This document shows positions 1 through 5,772 of a stretch of 8,161 bases of DNA, piece by piece. Source of the stretch: Planctomycetota bacterium (GTDB taxonomy: Bacteria; Planctomycetota; MHYJ01; JACQXL01; JAVHLO01); NCBI GenBank assembly GCA_031082105.1, contig JAVHLO010000151.1:1-8161 (forward strand). Direction: 5' to 3'. Position numbers and translations under genes: made by a program. The notes beneath the pieces were generated by a model that searched no databases, was not told the origin of the DNA, and worked only from the letters and a program-made list of their open reading frames with translations. Position 1 is the first letter of the stretch, and the number at the start of each line of letters is the position of its first letter.

Positions 1-579
1 CCCCCAGTCGGTCGTCGAGGGCAGCGGCGCCGCCGCGCGCGCGGGCGCCGGAGTCGGCGCCGGTCTCTGTTGCATAGCGGGCCGGGCCGGCTGCGCGGCG
101 GGAGTCGTCTGCCTGGCAAGCGCGGCCTCGTCCATGGGCGACAGCACTACCGTGTCGGAGCCTGTGGCCGCGGATGACGTAGCGGGCTGCGGCGCCGCCG
201 CCGCGGGTTTGCCTCCGGCGGCCTGATCCTTGAAAAAAGCAAGCGCTTCCTTCCGCGATGAGTAAATGTGGAAGAAGTCGTTCAGGCCGAGCATGTCGAT
301 GACGACCTTGACCTTCGGGTGGATCCTGACAAGCGCCACCCCGCCGCCCATCGGCTGCAGAGTGTCCGCGAGGTTCACGAGGTAGCCGAAACCCGTGCTG
401 TTTATGTACTTTATGCCCTCCATGTCCATGACGTACCGGACCATTCCGTTATCCCGCAGCTTCGACATGTTCTCCTGGAAGCTCGGGACCGTCTTGGCGT
501 CGATCGCTCCGCTGACGACCAGCAGGATCGTATCCGGAATGTCGGTTACGCGCTCGGTTTCGAATGAGAAGTCCGGCAT
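1..579 (-). CDS. STAS-domain protein with Ala/Pro-rich C-terminal extension (partial, C-terminus off the left edge)
   Basis: Reading the minus strand from the ATG at 579-577 gives 193 codons with no stop up to the window edge, so the C-terminus is missing. Residues 1 to about 117 look like a STAS domain, the fold of anti-sigma-factor antagonists such as SpoIIAA and RsbV. Visible signs are GAIDAKTVPSF near residue 24, YINSTGFGYLVNL at 58-70 (the loop carrying the phosphorylatable Ser/Thr, usually DS[ST]G and here NSTG), and IDMLGLNDFFHIYSS near 94-108. From about residue 118 the chain turns into a low-complexity Ala/Pro/Thr tail, probably a disordered linker. Such proteins usually act in the cytoplasm in partner-switching with a kinase/anti-sigma protein; no partner is visible here. 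The gene is divergent from the PilB-like ATPase gene and has its own promoter-like sequence. The ribosome-binding site is weak. The STAS call is firm; the regulated target is unknown. Confidence 0.85.
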   Translation of the reverse strand, partial: MPDFSFETERVTDIPDTILLVVSGAIDAKTVPSFQENMSKLRDNGMVRYVMDMEGIKYINSTGFGYLVNLADTLQPMGGGVALVRIHPKVKVVIDMLGLNDFFHIYSSRKEALAFFKDQAAGGKPAAAAPQPATSSAATGSDTVVLSPMDEAALARQTTPAAQPARPAMQQRPAPTPAPARAAAPLPSTTDWG

Positions 580-610
580 CCTGTATGCATTCCAAAATTG
601 TTGTTTGCCA

Positions 611-639
611 ATCTTAGCAACTCGTCCCGGCAAAGTCAA
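611..639 (-). promoter_or_regulatory. Candidate sigma70-type promoter for the STAS gene
   Basis: On the minus strand TTGACT (639-634) and TAAGAT (616-611) are separated by exactly 17 bp. The -35 box matches the consensus at 5 of 6 bases and the -10 box at 4 of 6. Transcription would start near 604, giving a leader of roughly 25 nt before the ATG at 579. It is placed sensibly relative to the gene, but this is a sequence-only prediction. Confidence 0.5.
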
Positions 640-648
640 GGTTTTTAA

Positions 649-661
649 CAAGAAATTCTTG
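649..661. promoter_or_regulatory. Palindrome CAAGAA-A-TTCTTG between divergent promoters (candidate operator)
   Basis: A 13-bp palindrome with perfect 6-bp arms around one central base lies between the two oppositely oriented -35 boxes (634-639 on minus, 659-664 on plus). Its right arm overlaps the first three bases of the plus-strand -35 box. A protein bound here could affect both promoters. No binding protein can be named from the sequence. Confidence 0.4.
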
Positions 662-687
662 ACACGGCTAGTCAAAACGTATATACT
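659..687 (+). promoter_or_regulatory. Strong sigma70-type promoter for the PilB/GspE-like gene
   Basis: TTGACA (659-664), a 17-bp spacer and TATACT (682-687) give a perfect -35 box, the optimal spacing and a -10 box matching TATAAT at 5 of 6 bases. The expected start of transcription is near 694. This leaves about 54 nt of leader before the ATG at 748 and argues against translation beginning at the GTG at 703, which would be only about 9 nt into the transcript. Confidence 0.75.
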
Positions 688-697
688 TGGTCGTTCT

Positions 698-711
698 CAC
701 GTGTGCACGTG
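698..711. repeat. CACGTG-TG-CACGTG paired hexamer palindromes just after the predicted transcription start
   Basis: Two copies of the self-complementary hexamer CACGTG (698-703 and 706-711) are separated by TG. They lie within the first nucleotides of the predicted transcript of the ATPase gene. The arrangement could bind a dimeric repressor or form a small 5' hairpin in the RNA; neither is shown. Confidence 0.3.
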
Positions 712-747
712 CGGAGCTTTTTTTTCGTCCAGCTTTGTGCCAGCCAT

Positions 748-2460
748 ATGCCTCAAGAACGGAAGCCGCTGGGCAAGATTCTCGAGGAGATGAAGGCCGC
801 CACGGGCAAGCAGATCAAGGAATGCCTTGAGATACAGCGGAACACGCCCGGAAAACGGCTCGGCGAAATCCTCATCGAGAAGGGGATCACGAGCCAGGCC
901 ACCGTCACCGAGGCGCTCGCCAAGCAGTTCGACATGCCGTTCCTCGAGTTGAGTGCGCTCGAGATCTCGCCCGAAGTGCTCGCCGCCATTCCGAAAGAGG
1001 TCGCGGAGGAGTACAAGATCTTCCCCGTGAAAAAGGACGGTCGCGCCGTCACCATCGCCATGAGCGACCCGCTCGATTTCTTCACGCTCGATAATCTCAG
1101 GTTCATCCTGAACTGCGAAGTCGAGTGCGTGCTGGCCACGCGCGACGACGTCATTAAGGCGATCAGGACCCACTATATCACCGAGCAGAAGGACGACATG
1201 ATGCGCGCCCTGGAAGAGCTTACCTCCACCGACATCCAGGTGCGCGGGGAGCAGGCCGGCGACGAACACGGCGATGAGGACGACGACGCGCCCGTCATCA
1301 AGCTCGTCACGCTCATCATCGTGGAGGCGGTCAAGGTGCGCGCGAGCGACGTCCACGTCGAACCGATGGAGAAGAAGCTCCGTATCCGATACAGGATTGA
1401 CGGCGTCTGCCAGGAGGTGGAGTCGCCGCCGAAGAGGCTGCAGGGCTCGGTCATCTCGAGACTCAAGATCATGGCCGACATCGACATCGCGGAGAAACGG
1501 AAGCCGCAGGACGGACGTATCAAGATAAACGCGCTCGGCAAGGAGCTCGACCTGCGCGTCTCGGCCCTGCCTGCCACCCACGGCGAGAGTATCGTCATGC
1601 GTATTCTCGACAAGCAGGCCTCGCTCGTGGGACTGGAGGACCTCGGCTTCCATCCGAGCGATTTCAAGCGGTTCAAGACGATCATCAAGCGGCCGAACGG
1701 GATATTCCTCGTCACGGGCCCGACCGGCAGCGGAAAGACAACGACCCTCTACGCCGCGATCAAGGACCTGAACAAGCCCGATGTCAAGATAATCACGGCC
1801 GAGAACCCGGTCGAATACAACCTCGCCGGCATCAACCAGTCACAGGTCAACGCCAAGATCGGTATGACGTTCCAACGCATCCTCCGTGCCATGCTCCGAC
1901 AGGCGCCGAATATCATACTCGTCGGAGAAATCCGCGACCGCGAGACCGCGGAAATCGCGACTCAGGCCGCGTTGACCGGCCACCTCGTGTTCAGCACGCT
2001 CCACACGAACGATGCGCCCTCGGCGATCACGCGCTTGATCGACATGGGGGTCAAACCGTTTCTGGTCGCGTCTTCCATTCAGGCCATCATGGGCCAGCGG
2101 CTCATCAGGATGCTGTGCCCGGCCTGCAAGGCGCCGTATGAACCCGAGGATTCGGACCTGTCCGCGCTCGGGCTGAAACGCTCGGACGTTGCCGGCGTCA
2201 AGTTCCAGAAGGGGGTTGGATGTCCGGAGTGTGGAAACAAGGGCTTCAGAGGCCGAAAGGGCGTCTTCGAAATGCTGGAGATGGACAAGACCCTGCGCGA
2301 CATGGCGTTCAACAAGGCGCCCACGAACAAGATCATGGAGCAGGCGCGGCTGGGGGGAATGACGACGCTGCTCGAAGACGGCGTGCGCAAGGTGATCGCG
2401 GGCCTGACGACCGTCGGCGAGATCCTCAATATCGCGCATAGAGAGGATGTGAACTACTAG
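748..2460 (+). CDS. GspE/PilB-family assembly ATPase (type II secretion or type IV pilus)
   Basis: A 570-residue protein, the usual length for PilB/MshE-type ATPases and longer than typical GspE. Such hexameric cytoplasmic ATPases power fibre assembly beneath the inner-membrane platform. An N-terminal T2SSE_N/MshEN-like domain spans about residues 8-150, with RLGEILIEKG starting at 37 and a conserved hydrophobic strand pattern ending in AMSDP near 104-108. An acidic linker (about 168-180) leads to the catalytic part: GESIVMRIL (279-287), Walker A GPTGSGKT (324-331), Asp-box ENPVEY (352-357), Walker B region IILVGEIRD (389-397), His-box STLHTNDAP (416-424), and a zinc-binding tetracysteine C457/C460/C492/C495 (CPAC and CPEC). 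All expected motifs are intact, so it is probably active. The ATG at 748 is preferred over an in-frame GTG at 703, which lies almost at the predicted transcription start, though 748 lacks a clear Shine-Dalgarno. It cannot be separated confidently into GspE or PilB because no secretin or platform gene is visible. Confidence 0.95.
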   Translation: MPQERKPLGKILEEMKAATGKQIKECLEIQRNTPGKRLGEILIEKGITSQATVTEALAKQFDMPFLELSALEISPEVLAAIPKEVAEEYKIFPVKKDGRAVTIAMSDPLDFFTLDNLRFILNCEVECVLATRDDVIKAIRTHYITEQKDDMMRALEELTSTDIQVRGEQAGDEHGDEDDDAPVIKLVTLIIVEAVKVRASDVHVEPMEKKLRIRYRIDGVCQEVESPPKRLQGSVISRLKIMADIDIAEKRKPQDGRIKINALGKELDLRVSALPATHGESIVMRILDKQASLVGLEDLGFHPSDFKRFKTIIKRPNGIFLVTGPTGSGKTTTLYAAIKDLNKPDVKIITAENPVEYNLAGINQSQVNAKIGMTFQRILRAMLRQAPNIILVGEIRDRETAEIATQAALTGHLVFSTLHTNDAPSAITRLIDMGVKPFLVASSIQAIMGQRLIRMLCPACKAPYEPEDSDLSALGLKRSDVAGVKFQKGVGCPECGNKGFRGRKGVFEMLEMDKTLRDMAFNKAPTNKIMEQARLGGMTTLLEDGVRKVIAGLTTVGEILNIAHREDVNY

Positions 2461-2511
2461 CACCCCGAGTCAGTGGGCCGGGAACAGGACTTGAGATGCT
2501 GTCTTGGACCG

Positions 2512-2637
2512 GCATTGGTCATGTGTCATTGATCACTTGTCATTGGACATTTGTCATTTTTCATTTGGCCGCAGGCGTCGGCTCAGATCCGCGATCAACG
2601 GACAATGAGAAATGACCAATGAGCAATGATCAATGAT
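2512..2637. repeat. Two inverted arrays of a 7-bp repeat forming a long potential hairpin
   Basis: Positions 2512-2567 read as eight consecutive heptamers close to TCATTGG/TCATTTG. Positions 2603-2637 read as five consecutive heptamers close to CAATGAN, the reverse complement of the same unit. Arms 2526-2558 and 2604-2636 can pair almost completely: ten perfect pairs at the base (2526-2535 with 2627-2636), then about 20 of 22, with single-base bulges at 2536 and 2623 and an unpaired centre of about 45 nt. The block sits between the ATPase gene and the iron-sulfur gene. It is AT-richer than its surroundings, as expected of an inserted or expanded repeat. As RNA it could separate or stabilise the two transcripts. 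There is no following T-run, so a classical terminator is not supported. Confidence 0.8.
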
Positions 2638-2733
2638 CGACGGACCTTTGTGCGGCCCCGACCTTGGGGCATCCTGGTTCCCTGGCGACCTGATCTCCCG
2701 ATTCCCCTATCTGCTGTTCTGCTGCCCAAGAAG

Positions 2734-3987
2734 ATGGTCGCTGCCTCAGAGGCATTTCTTGCTGACGAACTGGACCGGTGCTCGAAGTGCGGCACTTGCC
2801 TGTCGGTCTGTCCGTCGTACAAGCACTTTCACGATGAGACGGCGAGCCCTCGCGGCAGGCTCGAGTTGTGCAGGGGGCTCAGTGGGGCGGTGGACACGCA
2901 CACGAAGGCGGCGGTTTCGGCCGTCTGCCGGTGCCTGGGATGTCTGCGGTGCATGAGGTCGTGTCCGTCGTCCGTGAGGGTGGACGTGTGCGTACAGGCT
3001 GCGGCCTGGCGCACGTACGGGTCGGGAATCCAGGGGGTTTTCAGGCGGTGCGTCATGCGCGGGCTGGTGCCGCGGCGGCGGATATTCCGTCAAGTGTTGC
3101 GCGCGGCCGCCGCCGCGCAGGCATTGGTCGGCCTGCGCTCGTCCGAGAACAGCGTGCTTCGGCACCTGCCGATGCTCGGTACGCGTGCGAAGTTGCCGGT
3201 CCTGGCGCGGCGCGATGCCGCCTCGATCGTCGGCCGCGCCCGTGTGCCGAAAACAAAAGACCGCCCGACCGTCGCCGTCTTCTCGGGCTGTCTGTCCAAC
3301 TTCGTCTATCCGAACGTTGTCGTCGATACGCTCGCCTCGATGCGCGCCCTCGGGCTCGCCGTGGCAGTCCCTGAGAACCAGACGTGCTGCGGCGTGCCGG
3401 CCTGGATCGCGGGGGACCATGAATCCGCGCGACGGCTTGCGCGCGCGAATGTCTCGGTCTTTGAGAAGGCGGGAGCCGACCGGATCGTCACCGTCTGCGC
3501 ATCCTGCGGGCGCATGCTGAAGGAGACGTATCCCGAGCTTCTCGACAACGAATCCGGCATTCGATTTGCGGCGAAAGTCGAGGACGCCGCGTCGCTGCTC
3601 TGGCCGATGCGCGCGGCGCGGGCCGGGTCTGCGACGCGGGCGAGCGGCGTCGGGGCCGCGGAGCGGGGCATCGCCTATCACAGGCCATGCCACTCGGTCT
3701 GGTACGATTCCGGAGAGATCGTGCGATCCGTTGAGGCCGTCACCGGCCGCGAGGTGCGCATGATGCCGGACGGCTGCTGCGGGTGCGCGGGCACGTTTGC
3801 GATGCGGTTCCCCGAGGCCGGGCGCGCCGTTGCCCGGCCGATCGTCAAGGCCGCGCGGGCGGGCGCGATAGGCACGCTCCTCACGCCGTGCCCGGCCTGC
3901 ATGATGCACCTGGACGCGGTCCTGCGCGAGGCCGGGCTCGACGTAAAGGTCCAACACCCCGTGTCGTTTCTGGCGAGGCTGCAATGA
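2734..3987 (+). CDS. GlcF-like iron-sulfur protein with two [4Fe-4S] motifs and two CCG domains
   Basis: A 417-residue protein close in length to GlcF, the iron-sulfur subunit of glycolate oxidase. Two ferredoxin-type motifs are present: C16/C19/C22/C26 and C67/C70/C73/C77 (each CxxCxxCxxxCP). Two cysteine-rich CCG domains follow: C186, CCG at 218-220 with CASC at 255-258; and YHRPCH at 315-320, CCGC at 348-351 with CPAC at 386-389. Such CCG proteins carry electrons between a flavoprotein or membrane quinones and a partner (GlcF, LutA, HdrB/D types). No FAD-binding partner is encoded here, so the substrate is unknown. An earlier in-frame ATG at 2626 lies inside the heptamer repeat, and a GTG at 2650 is possible. 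The ATG at 2734 begins where family-like sequence begins, but has only a poor ribosome-binding site. The last codons overlap the next gene as ATGA, so the pair is probably cotranslated. Confidence 0.88.
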   Translation: MVAASEAFLADELDRCSKCGTCLSVCPSYKHFHDETASPRGRLELCRGLSGAVDTHTKAAVSAVCRCLGCLRCMRSCPSSVRVDVCVQAAAWRTYGSGIQGVFRRCVMRGLVPRRRIFRQVLRAAAAAQALVGLRSSENSVLRHLPMLGTRAKLPVLARRDAASIVGRARVPKTKDRPTVAVFSGCLSNFVYPNVVVDTLASMRALGLAVAVPENQTCCGVPAWIAGDHESARRLARANVSVFEKAGADRIVTVCASCGRMLKETYPELLDNESGIRFAAKVEDAASLLWPMRAARAGSATRASGVGAAERGIAYHRPCHSVWYDSGEIVRSVEAVTGREVRMMPDGCCGCAGTFAMRFPEAGRAVARPIVKAARAGAIGTLLTPCPACMMHLDAVLREAGLDVKVQHPVSFLARLQ

Positions 3988-5336
3988 GAGTGCTGCTGGT
4001 CGAGGACGAGAGATCCATCGCGGTCACGCTGTCGAACGACCTCAAGGACGCGGGCCACAACGTGCGTGTGTGTGACGACGGCAAGGCCGCGCTCGCGGTG
4101 TTCCAGGAGTCGCCCGCCGACTGTGTGATCACCGACCTGCGCCTGCCCGGGATGGACGGGCTCAGCCTCCTCAAAGCCATCAGGGGATCATCGCCCTCGA
4201 CACACGTCATCCTCATCACCGGCCACGGTTCCGTCCCTTCCGCGATCGAGGCGATCCGGCACGGCGCGTACGACTACATCGAAAAACCCTTCGTCAACCA
4301 GCGGATAGTGCTGCTGCTCGAAAAGGTCGGCGTGGAAAGGGAGCTGCGCGAAGAGAACCGGATGCTGCGCGGGGCGCTGGAGAAGAAGTTCGGGTTCGGC
4401 AACCTTGTTGGAAAGAACGCAAAAATGCTCGCGGTCTACGAGCTCGTCGAGACCATCTCGAACCGCGACTGCAATGTGCTCATCGAGGGCGAAAGCGGGA
4501 CGGGCAAAGAACTCGTCGCCCAGGCCATCCATTTCAACGGCCCGCGCCGGGTCAAGCCCTTGATCAAGATGAGCTGCGCGGTCTTCTCGGAGACGCTGAT
4601 AGAGGACGAGCTGTTCGGCCACGAAAAGGGTGCGTTCACGGACGCGCGCGAGCGCAAGATCGGCCGCTTCGAACGGGCCGCGGACGGTTCGCTGTTCATG
4701 GACGATATCGACGATGTGCCGCCCCGCGTGCAGGTGAAACTCCTGCGCGTGCTCGAAGAGCACGAGTTCGAACGGCTCGGGAGCGCCGAGACGATCAGCA
4801 CCGATTTCCGGCTCATCGCCGCGACCAAACAGAACCTCACCGCGCTCGTGGCGAAGGGCTTGTTCCGCGACGACCTGTTTCACAGGCTGAACGTAGTGAC
4901 GATAAAGCTGCCGCCGTTGCGCGAGCGGCTTGACGATATCCCGTTGCTCGTCGCGCATTTCATCGGCGTGCACGGCAAGGGAAAGACGTACCATGTCGAG
5001 CCGTCGACCTTCGAGGCGCTGCAGCGCCATTCGTGGCCGGGCAACATCCGCGAACTCGAGAACGGCGTGGAACGCGCAATCGCGCTTGCCGGGGAGGCCT
5101 CCGTGCTGAGCCATGAACACCTCTGCGCGTCGGTTGTTGCCCCCGTCGCACCCGCCGCGCCGCACCAGGTCGCAGGCGAGCCGCCGTCGCTCCGCGAGGC
5201 CGTCAGACGGTTCGAGGTCGAGCATATCAAGCATGTGCTCAAACTCTCAGGCGGGTCCAAGGCGGTTGCCGCGAAGCGCCTCGGTCTCTCCAGAAAAAGC
5301 ATGTGGGAGAAGCTCAGGGGCGAAGAGCCTGAGTAG
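3984..5336 (+). CDS. NtrC-type sigma54-dependent response regulator (receiver, AAA+, Fis-type HTH)
   Basis: 450 residues in the classical three-domain order. The receiver (1 to about 115) has acidic residues E7/D8, phospho-acceptor D51, T79 and K101. The AAA+ domain (about 138-370) has Walker A GESGTGKE (169-176), the sigma54-contact loop GAFTDA (216-221), Walker B FMDDID (238-243), arginines in FRDDLFHRLNV (294-304), and WPGNIRELEN (351-360). The C-terminal Fis-like helix-turn-helix (about 402-445) includes AAKRLGLSRKSMWEKL. It should bind DNA as a phosphorylation-controlled oligomer and activate sigma54 RNA polymerase. Odd points are GAFTDA for GAFTGA, DD for the Walker B DE pair, S197 where NCA is usual, and K282 where sensor I often has N. 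The start overlaps the previous stop by 4 bp, with GAGG at 3975-3978 as ribosome-binding site. No histidine kinase is adjacent. Palindromes and a sigma54 promoter lie just downstream, suggesting the following prepilin gene as target, in the manner of PilR. Confidence 0.95.
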   Translation: MRVLLVEDERSIAVTLSNDLKDAGHNVRVCDDGKAALAVFQESPADCVITDLRLPGMDGLSLLKAIRGSSPSTHVILITGHGSVPSAIEAIRHGAYDYIEKPFVNQRIVLLLEKVGVERELREENRMLRGALEKKFGFGNLVGKNAKMLAVYELVETISNRDCNVLIEGESGTGKELVAQAIHFNGPRRVKPLIKMSCAVFSETLIEDELFGHEKGAFTDARERKIGRFERAADGSLFMDDIDDVPPRVQVKLLRVLEEHEFERLGSAETISTDFRLIAATKQNLTALVAKGLFRDDLFHRLNVVTIKLPPLRERLDDIPLLVAHFIGVHGKGKTYHVEPSTFEALQRHSWPGNIRELENGVERAIALAGEASVLSHEHLCASVVAPVAPAAPHQVAGEPPSLREAVRRFEVEHIKHVLKLSGGSKAVAAKRLGLSRKSMWEKLRGEEPE

Positions 5337-5370
5337 TGAAGGCGGCGGGGAATTCCACGATGCCAACCCT

Positions 5371-5424
5371 GGATTCCCGCTTTTCCGCCACGGCGGATCC
5401 CGCTCAGAGCGTGACGCGGAAATG
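5371..5424. repeat. Three-stem fold-back element (one outer stem, two inner hairpins)
   Basis: An outer pair, ATTCCCGC (5373-5380) with GCGGAAAT (5416-5423), matches at 7 of 8 positions. It encloses two perfect hairpins: TCCGCC-AC-GGCGGA (5384-5397) and CGCTC-A-GAGCG (5401-5411). The outer arms resemble the ATTCCCGC...GCGGGAAT ends of REP-like and Neisseria dRS3-type intergenic repeats. It lies about 35 bp after the regulator stop codon. It may be a genomic repeat copy, a transcription-end or RNA-stability structure, or both. No T-run follows. Confidence 0.55.
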
Positions 5425-5449
5425 ACAGGAGAGGGTCTCTTCGGCAACG

Positions 5450-5472
5450 CAAACGTCAATAGGATTCGTTTG
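5450..5472. repeat. Short inverted repeat CAAACG-N11-CGTTTG
   Basis: Perfect 6-bp arms at 5450-5455 and 5467-5472, followed by GGTTCTTTG, which is only weakly T-rich. It could be a weak transcription terminator after the regulator gene or another protein-binding site, and a chance occurrence is possible in a region of this size. Confidence 0.25.
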
Positions 5473-5502
5473 GTTCTTTGAGTCCCGGGGTTTGCCTGGT
5501 TC

Positions 5503-5537
5503 GTTACCACGCTGTAACAACGTTACTTTCCGGTAAC
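5503..5537. promoter_or_regulatory. Two tandem GTTAC-N6-GTAAC palindromes (candidate upstream activator sites)
   Basis: GTTAC (5503-5507), N6, GTAAC (5514-5518), then 3 bp, then GTTAC (5522-5526), N6, GTAAC (5533-5537). The two 16-bp palindromes are 19 bp apart centre to centre and share flanking bases, giving CGTTAC-N6-GTAACA. Fis-type HTH domains of NtrC-family regulators bind paired inverted repeats of this kind. The centres lie about 211 and 230 bp upstream of the start predicted from the sigma54 promoter, somewhat far but feasible with DNA looping. A run of eight T (5544-5551) follows 6 bp later, so a terminator role is the main alternative, although the stems are only 5 bp with 2 G:C pairs each. 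Confidence 0.6.
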
Positions 5538-5714
5538 ATGTGCTTTTTTTTGACGGAAACGACAACGGAGACGCCTGCTTCACCACCGACTGCACGTCTC
5601 TATCCGCGCGTGGCTGTCGCCGTAAAGTGTTGACATTGCGGCTATTGAGTAGCTTCGCCGTTTTGCTCCGGGTATTGAAGGGATGAGTTCGAAGTCGATG
5701 ATTAGGCCAGGTGG

Positions 5715-5729
5715 TGGCATACTATTTGC
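5715..5729 (+). promoter_or_regulatory. Sigma54 (-24/-12) promoter for the first prepilin gene
   Basis: TGGCATACTATTTGC matches the sigma54 consensus TGGCAYR-N4-TTGC at every defined position, with the required GG-N10-GC spacing (GG at 5716-5717, GC at 5728-5729). Transcription would begin near 5741, about 32 nt before the ATG at 5773 and 20 nt before its Shine-Dalgarno. A sigma54 activator gene ends 378 bp upstream, and paired palindromes lie between. Confidence 0.8.
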
Positions 5730-5760
5730 GATTCATTGTGCAAGGATGTTTTCATTGTTT

Positions 5761-5766
5761 GGAGGA
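5761..5766 (+). promoter_or_regulatory. Shine-Dalgarno GGAGGA deciding the prepilin start at 5773
   Basis: GGAGGA is separated by 6 nt from the ATG at 5773. A longer in-frame reading from an ATG at 5683 would start upstream of the sigma54 promoter and lacks this site, so 5773 is preferred. Confidence 0.8.
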
Positions 5767-5772
5767 TTCCAC

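Noticed and set aside
268..567. Plus-strand open frame (99 codons) inside the STAS gene
   Set aside because: It is the shadow of the minus-strand STAS domain, which has clear family motifs and a promoter.
697..1653. Long minus-strand open frame (318 codons) opposite the ATPase gene
   Set aside because: It is antisense to a gene with full motif support, has low-complexity Arg/Asp/Leu-rich composition and shows no recognisable domain; GC-rich coding DNA commonly produces such open frames.
2626..2733. Upstream start (ATG at 2626) for the iron-sulfur protein
   Set aside because: The ATG is part of the heptamer repeat, and the 36 added residues are Pro/Arg-rich with no resemblance to the GlcF family N-terminus.
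2746..3984. Minus-strand open frame (412 codons) opposite the iron-sulfur gene
   Set aside because: The plus-strand frame carries two CxxCxxCxxxCP and two CCG motifs; the antisense product is Arg/Ala/His-rich without any motif.
4188..5234. Minus-strand open frame (348 codons) opposite the regulator gene
   Set aside because: It mirrors a fully recognisable NtrC-type protein and has no domain signature of its own.
5503..5551. Palindromes plus T8 tract as a simple rho-independent terminator
   Set aside because: Stems are only 5 bp with 2 G:C pairs each, the T-run is 6 nt away, and the duplicated spacing fits protein-binding sites better; kept only as an alternative.
5630..5660. TTGACA at 5630-5635 as a sigma70 promoter for the first prepilin gene
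   Set aside because: No acceptable -10 box occurs 16-18 bp downstream, whereas a full sigma54 promoter lies closer to the gene.
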